Shown: piece by piece, positions 51,306-61,276 of the stretch
How the letters are laid out: each line of letters starts with the position of its first letter
Numbering within the stretch: the stretch's first letter is position 1
From: Smittia aterrima
Lineage: Eukaryota > Arthropoda > Insecta > Diptera > Chironomidae
Direction of reading: 5' to 3'
Length of the DNA stretch: 64,000 nucleotides
NCBI GenBank assembly: GCA_033063855.1
Contig: CP093831.1
Span: 22,506,001-22,570,000, forward strand
The notes under the pieces: generated by a model
Told to the model about the DNA's origin: nothing
What the model saw: only the letters and a program-made list of their open reading frames with translations
The model's database searches: none
Position numbers and translations under genes: made by a program

Positions 51306-51373
51306 CTAAAAAGAGAAAACGAGAATTGTAAACTTATCGGTCTAAGATGATGAAGATCTTTGTAATACCTTTC

Positions 51374-51473
51374 NNNNNNNNNNNNNNNNNNNNNNNNNNN
51401 NNNNNNNNNNNNNNNNNNNNNNNNNNNNNNNNNNNNNNNNNNNNNNNNNNNNNNNNNNNNNNNNNNNNNNNNN
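51374..51473. other. Assembly gap (100 N)
   Basis: Exactly 100 N, a size often used as a placeholder for a gap of unknown length. It hides the N-terminus of the ATM gene on one side and the C-terminal part of an odorant receptor on the other. Confidence 0.98.
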
Positions 51474-52043
51474 TAACATTATTCCAAAATAAAAAATTAT
51501 GAAAGTAATGATGACGAAGAGTGCTACGAAGAATTCGATTTTTGCATAAGATTTTTTTGCCATCGACAGTTCTTCGTTGATAATAGATTTATTCCTTTAA
51601 AAAAATATTTTAAGTTTTCCAGAAATCTCCTCAATCTTCAGTCAAATAAAATAAGCATTCACCTTTCGGTGATAGTCTCTTCAAGCAAAATCTTCATTCG
51701 CGAACCGAACAAATGAAGTGACATCAAGTAGAGCAGCATTCGAGAATAAAAAACTAAACAGAAGATAAATCGACATATTCAATTTTGTCTTATTGAAGAC
51801 TTACCAAGCATTGTTGTAGTTTCAATGAACGAAGTAAAGTCAAGCTTATCAGAAAATTTGATCAAGTAAAGAGCTATTGCAGAAACCAAGCTGGTCTGAC
51901 TAATCCAGAACGTGAGATATCTAACGGATCAAAATGTCAATGAAAACGATCAAGAAAAAATATGAAACTTACAGTTTACTTAGAATGTTTAATCCTGAAG
52001 AAATAAATTTAGCCACCCAGTAACTGTAATTTATTTTTTTCAT
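51474..52043 (-). CDS. Odorant receptor 1, cut by assembly gap
   Basis: Four exons are visible (51973-52043, 51805-51920, 51663-51753, and 51474-51594 running into the gap). The start MKKINYSYWVAKFISSGLN and the next parts (YLTFWISQTSLVSAIALYLI, MLLYLMSLHLFGSRMKILLE, KKSYAKIEFFVALFVIITFI) match the neighbouring receptor exon by exon, with the same splice phases. These are seven-transmembrane insect odorant receptors that would pair with Orco in olfactory neurons. About the first 130 residues are present; the remaining transmembrane helices are in the gap or lost. Confidence 0.8.
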
Positions 52044-52766
52044 TCCTATTCCTTTAAAGCTCAGTCAATGAGGGAAATGAAACAAAAAGAAATATTCGAA
52101 TTAGAATATTCGTGTCGATTAATTTCAGTGTAGACTTATAAATTTGAATTAATGAAAGTTTCAGTGAATTTTCAAACTGGAGCTAACATTTAAAATATGA
52201 ATTCGTAAACCTAATTATGGGGAATTTGACTATCATTAGGTTCTGATACAAAATTTTCATGATCGACAAGGATTTCCTTTTTAACAAAATCATAGCTTGA
52301 TGTTCAGTTGAGACTGAAAAGTCGACACTGCTTCAGTGTTGACCTTTTAAACTTGATCTTCTAAAATTCTCTAAGTTATTCATCAACTACATTCGATTTT
52401 ATCCGATGACTCATCGGCCATGAGAATGATTAATCGTTTATGAAAACCAGGTGATGTCGAAGTAAAGCCTTTAATGTAAAGGCAGTGACATTCGATAAAT
52501 ACACAAATGGAAAGTTAAGCTAAGTAAAGATTACTCAAAATCAGCAAAATTTCTTCAATTTACAATTTTATTTTGTTGAATTTAAATTATGCAAAACAAA
52601 TCATGTGTGATCAATAAGAAGATTTAATGGAAACAGCAATAAGCCAAGAGCAAACGTCAAAAAAGATTTATGTATGCAAGTGAAAAAGAAAGGAACTAAA
52701 GGAGTAAAGTTTCACTTACAAAACTTAATTGAATTAAGATTTAACTATTGTTTGAGAATGATAAAT

Positions 52767-54076
52767 TTATTGACGCGATAGCAGTAACATCAACAACGAA
52801 TATGTGAACTTAACAATCTGGAATAAAAAGAAAAATTTGACGAATCAATTTATATTTTAAAGTTTGTTTTACTTGAAGAAAAGTTTCCATGTCGACTGAG
52901 TTGAAAATTCCATTGAAGCCTCTCGTGTCTCTGATCTTCATTAGAAGCATCAAAATTGCCTTTTGTTCCTTAACATCGATCGAACACCATTCCACATCAT
53001 ATACCGTAGCCTCAAGTCTTTTAATTCGATCATTAACTCGCTCTCCCAACGAACAAAAGATGAAAAGTTGAAATATCGAAACCATCATGATCATAAAAGA
53101 CAATGGAGTTGTCTCAATCAAGCTCGCATATAAACTGAAGCAAATAACAAACGAAAGCAAAGAAAAATCAACAAAGAAATTGAACAGTAAAATTTTCTTA
53201 GCTTCTTCATGTCTTGTAAAAATGACTTGGCTTCGTTTGATGAATCCTAATAAATCTTCTGCAAGATTCTTCTTTAAACTTTTTGTCATGATAGTCAATT
53301 CGTCGAACATTAAACAAGAATGATTCACAATAGCTAAGACAATGAGAGGGTAAATTATGAACAAGAGGGCGGCGAAAGTTATTGCAATGACTTGGAAAAT
53401 GTAGTTCAACATCCAATTGAACGAAAATACTTCATCAAAAGGCAAGAAAATTATCACAACACCGAAAGGGAGTTGATGTCGGTTTGTCTTGATGAACAAA
53501 ACACTCAATATTAACACAAAATAACAAATGCAACAGCCACTACTGTAAGTAATTGTGACAAAGTATTCGATCTTCGCAAAAGATTTTTTTGTCATTGCCA
53601 GTTCTGCGCTCTCCACAAGATTTTGCCTATTATAAAAATGATTAATGTCGTCTGATCTCGCTTCAATCTTCGGTCAATATAATAAATAAATATTCACCTT
53701 TCGTCATTGATTTTCTCAAGCAGAGTCTTCATTCTCAAACCGAATAAATGAAGTGACATCAAGTAGAGCACCATTCGAGAATAGAAAACTAAACAAACGA
53801 TAAATCGACAATTTTATTTCGTCTATTAAGCTCACCAAGGATTGTTCCAGTCTCAACCAAATGAGTAAAATCAAGCAGATTAAAATATGTTATCAAGTAG
53901 ACAGTCATTGTTGCCTGTAAACCGCTCTGACTAATCCAGAAAGCAACGTATCTAATGGATCAGATTGTCAATGTGAACGATCATGGAAATAAACTTAAAA
54001 CTTACAATTTTTCTTTGATTTTTAATCCTAAGGAAACGAATTGAGACACACAGTCGCTGTAATTTATTTTTTCCAT
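52767..54076 (-). CDS. Odorant receptor 2 (7tm_6 family)
   Basis: Five exons (54006-54076, 53836-53951, 53698-53788, 52873-53626, 52767-52817) give 360 aa, slightly short of the usual 380-400. The start MEKINYSDCVSQFVSLGLK is followed by several hydrophobic helices (YFVTITYSSGCCICYFVLIL, IFQVIAITFAALLFIIYPLI, NFFVDFSLLSFVICFSLYAS, FMIMMVSIFQLFIFCSLGE). The C-terminal block FNSVDMETFLQIVKFTYSLL is the conserved end of insect odorant receptors and is completed by a small last exon. It lies in tandem with odorant receptor 1, which it resembles in sequence and exon layout, so the pair arose by local duplication. The ligand is unknown. Confidence 0.88.
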
Positions 54077-54824
54077 TCTGATTCCTTTAAAGCTCAGTCA
54101 GTAACTGAATCGAACTGAAACGAATAAATCGAATTTGTAGTTAGAAAATTTTGTGTCAAAAATAAAAAAAGAATTAATGAAAATTTCAATGACTTCTTAC
54201 GGAAATAAAAATTGTAACTAACATTTAAAATATGAATTCGTAATGCAAACCTAATTGTGGGTAGTTTGCCTATCTTTAGATTTCTACAGAAAGTTTTTAT
54301 GATCAACAAGGATTTCGTTTTCCTGGACATTCTTTGCCTTACTTTATTTTTGTTACAAATTTTTTTATTTTTTCCATTGCTGCGTTGCGAATTGAACTGT
54401 TTGGTTTCTAAGAATACACTTCATTCATTGGCTTTTCGTTGTTTTATGACTCGTTCTCATGGATACGTACAATAGATTCAAGAACCAAACAATGAAAATA
54501 CTTGCATCGACCAATGGATTTCCTCCAATTGTAATGGAAGAACCAAATTTCATCCATTAGCCTTTGCTTGGGATCGTGATGACATTGACTCTAATGAACC
54601 GTTCATGCTGGGGACTTGATCCGAATACGACCACAAGATTCTTTCGCATCGCAATCGGATTGAAAAGCAAGTGGAAATTGTCATTGACCAAAGTAGGAGA
54701 GTTGCACTCCTTAGTGGTTCGCTTAACTCTGGAAAAAAAATCTCAGCAACGTTTGATTTTCTGTAAACATTTTCCAGAAAGAGGAAAGACTTTTCATTTA
54801 AATCAAATCAAATAATTGTTAATC

Positions 54825-55664
54825 ATGGCTGAGAAGGCTCTCGAGATTGAAAATACTTTGGTGCGATACAATAATCCGAAGTTGATGAAGAAAGGCGATA
54901 AAGAGGTGAAAATAAAATCCAAAAAAGCAACCAAACATTAAACAAATTTTTTCAGGTAATCTCAAAAAGCTCAAAAGATGGTAGAGCAAAGTCAGCAGCA
55001 ATCGGAGACTCTTGCAAAGAAACTGAAGAGATTCTCAATTCAATTTTGCCACCGCGTTGTTGGGAGGAAAACGGAATGCTTTGGTGTCAATCATTTTCAA
55101 GTACGCCTGCTACTCGTCAAGATGTCATCAATCTTCAGGAAATGCTCGACGCTCGTTTGCATCAAAGCAAAGCAATAGAGACGGGAATTTGTCCGATTCG
55201 CCGAGAACTTTACAGTCAATGCTTTGGTAACTTCCAGAGAGTTTGATCTTCGTTTATTTAAAAAATTTCATTTTTGAAATTTAGATGAAATAATTCGTCA
55301 AGTGACCGTAGAAAGCGCAGACCGTGGATTACTTCTATTGCGAGTTCGAGACGAAATGTACAAGAGAGAAGAAGCTTACGAAACTTTGTATTGCAGCTCG
55401 ATTGCTTTCGGTATGAGAAAATTTTTGCAGTCTCAAGAAGAAAAAGAACAAATTCAAGAGAGAATCCTTCAACTGAATGAAAAGCAAAAACTAAACGAAG
55501 CAGCTCTTAGCGACATAAAACTGAAAGCAGAAGAAACAGAGCATCGGGAACGAGAAATTCGTGATTCTAAGCAGAAGAAATTTGAGGAAGAAGTTGCTTC
55601 CCTCAAGAAGATTAACTCACAACTTAAAGCTCAGCTCGAAGTAATCGTAGCAGCCAAGATCTGA
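54825..55664 (+). CDS. Axonemal dynein light intermediate chain p28 (DNALI1-like)
   Basis: Three exons (54825-54905, 54956-55226, 55285-55664) give 243 aa, typical for the family. Conserved blocks are NTLVRYNNPKLM at the start, EEILNSILPPRCWEE, SSTPATRQDVINLQEMLD, ETGICPIRRELYSQCFDEII, RGLLLLRVRDEMY and SIAFGMRKFL, followed by a coiled coil to the end (INSQLKAQLEVIVAAKI). p28 is part of inner-arm dyneins of motile cilia. In insects it is expected in sperm tails and chordotonal neurons; Drosophila CG6971 is the likely counterpart. It is convergent with the insulin-receptor-like gene, only 62 bp apart. Its tail is duplicated at about 63025-63095. Confidence 0.93.
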
Positions 55665-56500
55665 AAGGTTTATCTTTCGCGTCAACTAAATTTTGTCTTT
55701 TTTTGAATTAAAAAATAAAAAATTCTTTAATCTTTAAGACAGTAAAATGATTTTTCAGTAAAGTTTGCTGGAGCATCGCTAAGAAGCTCTTCGATAATTT
55801 CATTGAATGAGATTCGCTCTTCGGGAAGAAATCGCCAACATTTTTTCATGATTTCGTAAATTCTGTCAGAGCAATTTTCAACTGGTCTACTTTCAGTTCC
55901 ACCATTTAAAATGAAGTTCAACGCTTCAGGGTTTGATTTTCCCTTGTACGGTTGTTCTGCGAACGTTGCAATTTCCCACAAAACTATTCCATAACTGAAG
56001 ACATCACTTTCAGAAGAGAATATTCCATCTTTCAAACTTTCTGGTGACATCCAACGAACAGGCATCAAACCACTCGTTTGTTTTCGATAATAATCTGCTT
56101 CATAAAGGTTTCGAGCTAATCCAAAGTCTCCGATCTTCACAGTCAAGTCATTAGAGACCATGCAATTCCTTGAAGCAAGATCTCGATGCACAAACTTTTT
56201 CTCTGCCAGATAAGCCATACCGTCAGCAATTTGAATTGCCATTTGAGATACAGGAGGAACAGTAGATCTCAAGGGAGGTTGTGAATAGTTTTCGCTTCGA
56301 GTCGAATGTGGTCTGTTCTTCCTTAGAAATGTTTTGAGGTCGCCATTCGTCATGAGCTCCTGTTTAGACGATTTTCTTTTGAAATAATTAATTATATTGA
56401 ACTTAAACTTACCATGACAACAAAATAAGGTTTAGATTCACTGACGATTCCCAAAAGTTTGATGACGTGAAACGTTTTGAAATTCTTCATGATTGCTGCT
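55595..56500. repeat. Segmental duplication, copy 1 (dynein tail plus kinase 3' exons)
   Basis: From about 55595 (inside the last DNALI1 exon) to at least 56500, the sequence repeats in the same orientation at 63025-64000. The second copy carries about 60 extra bp between the dynein tail and the kinase stop codon. Similarity begins inside the DNALI1 coding exon, which marks a breakpoint in coding sequence. Confidence 0.85.
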
Positions 56501-59500
56501 TCTTTCAAAAAATTGATCGAGTCTTCCAACGAAGTTTCGTTGCTTACAGTTTTTATTGCTACAGTCAACTCTTTCTCTTCATGATTTCTCAAAATTCCCT
56601 TGAAGACTGAACCGAATTGTCCGCTTCCGAGTTCGTTTAAAATTTCAATGTCATCTCTCTCAAGTTCAAAACCAAGACTGACTTTCAATTGAGATTTTAA
56701 AGGGTCATCGATCTGCTGAATGGAGGAAGACGACGGCAACGATTGATCCCAAGAATGAGAAAGTTCGAAGCCAGTATCGGGTTTGCTCACTGAGTTTTCC
56801 CATTTTCTTTTTGGCGATTGAAATCGTTTAATTTGAATGATGAGCAGAATTGCGAGAACGAGCAGAATCAAAGCAAGAGATGAGATTATCCAATGATTCA
56901 AATAACTTGGTTCGATCTCAATAAAAACTTGATCACTTGGTATTCCATATCCAGCTAAAGATCGAACTACTACAGTTAATGAGTAGTTTCCTGGCGAAAG
57001 ATTTTCAATTAATTTTTTGCTTCCTTCTTCTTCAAATTGCTTGTAATTGATGCAAAGAGTTTTCGTCTGGTTTGAGCCAACAATCCCAAAGTAAACGGAA
57101 AAAGTCAGAACAAGCCCATTAGGACGACTTGGACTCTTCCACTTCAACTCAATTGCATTGCTGTTAACAACTATTCCAGTTAAGTTATCAATTTGATCAG
57201 CTTTGTCATCTGCACTTGTTTGAATCGAGAATATTTCCACCTTCGAACAATCTAATTCTTGAATTTTATAACAAGCTCTGATAGACACGAAATATTCCGA
57301 GAAATGTTCGACATTATCGAAAGTGCAGTTCATTGCCGTTCCTTCCAAATCTTTGTAGATGTATTCTCGGCCTAACGATACTTTGCTAGTTTCCTCGTTT
57401 AAAAGCTCTTGCTTAAACAGTTTTTTGATGTCACTTTTCATTCTGTCGATGACTGCAATGTTTAAGCTTCTTGATTCTTGATTTCTTTCTAAAATTTGAT
57501 CTTCAGTCGCGTTGTTATTTGGCGAAGTGCAATAGTTTCGGTCTTTGTAAAATTCATAATTTGGCTGAATGCGAAAAATTTTTAGTTGTTGTCGAAAGAT
57601 TCGATCTGTTGAAGACGGTGCAAACCATAAATTAATCCAATGAAATGTCTGTTGAGTAAAATTTTGTAAAACTGAGAAAAGTGAATAAAAATACTCACCA
57701 TACTAGAAGAAGTCACTGAGATATCCCTCATTCTGTATAATGTCGTATAATCTAAAGTATGAAATCTTTTTGGTGTTCCAATGCGATCAAACGAATTTCC
57801 ATCAAACATTTGATAAACGTAGTATTCGTTTGCTTCGAGAGCATAAATTTTGTGAACACCTGGAGTGTCTTCTTCGATCGATCTGAGAAATGAATAATTT
57901 TCATCAATTCGAATTTTTAAAATTAGTTGTAACAAAATTTACTTCGCTTTTGTCAAACAAAAGCTTCTCGTGATTTCGTAATATTCGTCTCTTTTCCAAA
58001 TTGCGTACTTCAAATTATTTGGAAGTGACTTTGTCGAATTCCATTTTATCTCTGCAGCGTAAGTTGTCGCTTTGATTTCCAGTTCGATTGGAACATTTTC
58101 GCATTCTTCTGCTAAACATAACTTTGGATTTCCTTCGAGTTTGGTCTCGCCTCGGTCGAGTGTAACATTTTGTCCAGGTAGCCAAAGATTTCTAAGATTC
58201 TCATTATTTTCCAAAATCAAAGAATATTTGTCAGACACCAACTCGATGCCACGAATCCTTTTGAGGCGCGATAAAAACCCCAAATTTCTCATATTTGTTG
58301 TTCCAGAAATTTTCAGATGTTTATAAATTTCTTCGGCAGCTAACGTCATCTCAAGATTTCTTAATAAATTTTTATCTTCACAAACATCGATCGAAAGATT
58401 AATTTCCACAAAGCCTGTAATTATTTCACAATATCCATCTACTAAATTCGAAAAAATAGAAGTATCGTTTATAACTATATCGCCGTTACAAACGTTCTTC
58501 ACAAATTCGACACAAGTGAAGTTTGATTCACTAAACTTTATCATAGTGAAACCGCTTGAACATTCATTTGTGCATTCTTCATTGAAGATTTGCATTCTCG
58601 TTGCATTCTCTTTAAGCATCGAATTCTTAGCTTTGCATTCTTCTGAAGTAACACAAGATCGACCTTTGAACTAGAAAAAATGAAAAGTGAAAATGAACAA
58701 GTGGCAGTAGCAGTTCGTACCGAACTTACTGTAGGGTTTTTCATCCTCTGGATAAAGTGGTTACAGGGGACATTTTACTTGGTTTGTTTACCGAAGTTTC
58801 ACTTTGAGCTCACCAGAGGTGGATTCAATGAGTGGAGCTTGGATTTTCTGGGATTTATCGCTTAGTCGTGACCAGTTAAACATTTCATGTAAAGAACTCA
58901 ATGCTCAAGCTCTAAACGGAAGAAAGTTTAACTTTGAGCTCACCAGAGGTGGATCCAATGTGTGGAGCTTGGATTTTCTGGGATTTATTGCTTAGTCGTG
59001 ACCAGCTGATCATTTCATGTGAACAAATGAAAACTCTAACTCCAAAGAGAAAGAAGTTTCACTTGGCGCTGGTCGAAGGTGGACTCATATCTGGTCAGCT
59101 CTGGGATCCAATCATTCGTTTGAGCACGCTGAACATTTCTTGTGAAGAAGTGTCAGCGGAAATGTTAAGAAAGCTGAATAAATCGAAAAAGTTTGAAAAA
59201 TTTGTATGGAGCTCACCAGACTTCAGCCCCGTGGGCCCGAATCACTTGAGCTATCAAGTCCATCTAAGGAGTTTTCGTCTCATTCATAAATAGAAGCAAA
59301 TGGCAAAAACCGAAAGTAGCTAGCTGCTTCCGTTCTCAAGAAAATCGAATCACAAGCAAAAATCGAAAGTACTTTTTACAATTTTAATTCTCTATCGACT
59401 GGTGAAGAAATCAATTCGCTAGCTCATTGCGTTCGCGAGTTATCTCAATCACAGACCACGGACAACGGACAAAGCGACCATAATAGGGTGTTCCATCCTT

Positions 59501-60398
59501 CGGATGAAAAACCCTAAAAATGAAAATGAAAAGCTTAAGTCAACTTAAACTTACCAAGAAAGTATTTTCTGGACATTCTTGAACGCATGTGCCGTTGTAA
59601 CTGAGGTTCCGACAGATGATACAATCATTTGGATCAGTGGAGCATCCGAGGCATTCTGACGAGCAGCAAGTCCCATCACGCTCACAAATTCCGGAAATAC
59701 AAGAATGATCACAAATCAATTGAGAATCTTCTTCGTTCCAACAGAAACGTGAATGTAAACACTTCGGGCAGTTATCATTGTTACTGTTCTGAGAAATATT
59801 TAAAAATGAATTTGCAGAATAAATAAAAATTATTTCACTACATACCATTGTAGGAAATTCGTTAGATATCTCTTGCCAGTTGATTGTATTGACGTAGCAT
59901 AACTTTGGATTTTTATTAATGATTGCACCTCCAATGTATTTTAAGTTTGTCAATCCGATTTCTAACAAATCTTTGTTATTATAAATTTGTAACCCGAACT
60001 GACCTCTAATGACCATGAGTTTGGGGAATAAATATTTAAGTGAGTTCAGCTTATCAACTTTGGAGATAAGTAGACTACCGCGAATTTCACGTAAGTTTGG
60101 AAAACTGATATTGCTGATTTGAGTTAACGAATCTCTGCTCCTAATGACATTGAACTTAATCCAACCCTCAATTATCGTACAATCTTTTAGTTTTTCCACT
60201 TCACTTAAATGATCTTCCCAATATGTATTGATTAGAGAAATGTCTCCACAAACTGGAATTTACAATAAATATTTTTCTTTTAATAAATTATGATAAAACT
60301 TTTACTTTTCCTTATTTACTTTTATCGTTGGTCGCTGAAGACAAAGAAATAACGCCAACTGCAAACGATAAAATTATAAAATTCACTTTGAAATTCAT
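55727..60398 (-). CDS. Insulin-receptor-like tyrosine kinase, compact paralogue
   Basis: Seven exons (60320-60398, 59846-60252, 59555-59788, 57943-58670, 57699-57882, 56413-57648, 55727-56359) give about 1166 aa. The order is signal peptide (VNFIILSFAVGVISLSSA), L1 domain (CTIIEGW onwards), cysteine-rich furin-like region (CPKCLHSRFC to CVQECPENTFL), L2, fibronectin III modules, transmembrane helix at about 797-817 and kinase at about 875-1150. Kinase motifs are GSGQFGSVFKG, VAIKTVS, HRDLASRNCMV and PVRWMSPESLKDGIF. The activation loop reads DFGLARNLYEADYYRKQ, unlike the canonical DFGMTRDIYE of insulin receptors. The juxtamembrane region has no NPxY docking site, I see no clear RxRR processing site, and the protein ends right after the kinase. 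It is shorter than typical InR. A second copy lies at the window end. Confidence 0.88.
58734..59514. mobile_element. MITE-like element in insulin-receptor-like intron
   Basis: The element is bounded by the perfect 13-bp inverted repeat GGGTTTTTCATCC (58734-58746) and its reverse complement (59502-59514), each flanked by TA, which suggests a TA target duplication. Weaker inverted similarity extends inward. It fills most of the long intron between exons 59555-59788 and 57943-58670. Inside are about three direct units of 130 bp (starting at 58801, 58931 and 59061), each with a GAGCTCACCAGAGGTGGAT-like head and a CATTTCATGT-like segment, the third more diverged. No transposase is visible. It looks like a non-autonomous DNA transposon. 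Confidence 0.7.
58801..59190. repeat. Three tandem 130-bp units inside the MITE-like element
   Basis: Units begin at 58801 (ACTTTGAGCTCACC), 58931 (ACTTTGAGCTCACC) and 59061 (ACTTGGCGCTGGTC). The first two are very close; the third is degenerate. The period of 130 is not a multiple of three, so any coding appearance is accidental. Confidence 0.75.
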
Positions 60399-60836
60399 TT
60401 CGAATAGCGAAAGAAGTTTGTTTTGCCTCAAGGTTTCTTAATCAACTGACGATGTAGGAAAGTATTCTGATCATTTCGCAGTACTTCGTTATCTTCATGC
60501 TCACAGTTCACTTCATTTCAATGAATAATGAATGATCTTCACAAATTTGAATGTCAAGTAGAAATTTAGTGATTTCTGAATAAAATAAATATTAATTCGA
60601 AGCCTTCGAGTCGAAGGCAAATTCTTTTCATTATATCCATCAAATAATTTCTCATAATAATGATCGTCAACAACGAAAAACAATAAATTCTCAACTACTT
60701 TCAATGATGATCCCACATTTGATGGAGGTCGCATCGAGGGTCTCTTTGTCGTCATTTTCTATTGAGCATTCCCGAATAAAAAGATTGTTTCCTTTTACTT
60801 TTGGAAGATTTTTATCAAATTTATTAAAATAACTAG

Positions 60837-61062
60837 AGAGCACGGTGGATGTCTCCGGCCTAAGACACAACCACGCGACCCGCGACGGTCTCTACGCGAC
60901 CTATACGAATTGTTGTTGAAAAGAGCACGGTGAATGTCTCCGGCCTGCGGCCTAAGACACAACCACGCGACCTATACGCTGGTTGAACTCCGGCCCATTT
61001 ATAACTATTTATAGCTATTATAACTATTTATAGCTATTATAACTATTTATAGCTATTATAAC
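60837..61062. repeat. GC-rich direct repeat followed by 19-bp tandem repeat
   Basis: Two direct copies of a motif with GAGCACGGTG(G/A)ATGTCTCCGG, then AAGACACAACCACGCGACC and CTATACG, lie at about 60837-60906 and 60918-60977. They are followed by three exact units of ATAACTATTTATAGCTATT at 61001-61057. The first part is far richer in CG than its surroundings. No gene is seen. It may be the edge of an unidentified repeat. Confidence 0.65.
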
Positions 61063-61276
61063 ATGTGTATGGGAGGTACCAGAAGGGGAGGCGCTAGAGT
61101 GCTCATTTTCAATAGGGTTTCTCCGAGGAACAATACAAAGTTGTAAACCAAATTTGAGCGCGCTAGCTGCGTTGGTTCGAGAGTTATGGTGTTTACAGAC
61201 ATACGCACTTCATCATCCTCAAAAAATCCTACTGTAACATAAATTAGTTGAATCGCAGTATGTCCGCTGAAGAGCT

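Noticed and set aside
58804..59293. Protein-like repeats (GAWIFWDL...) in the receptor intron
   Set aside because: The 130-bp period changes reading frame from unit to unit, so the open stretches are chance readings of a tandem repeat.
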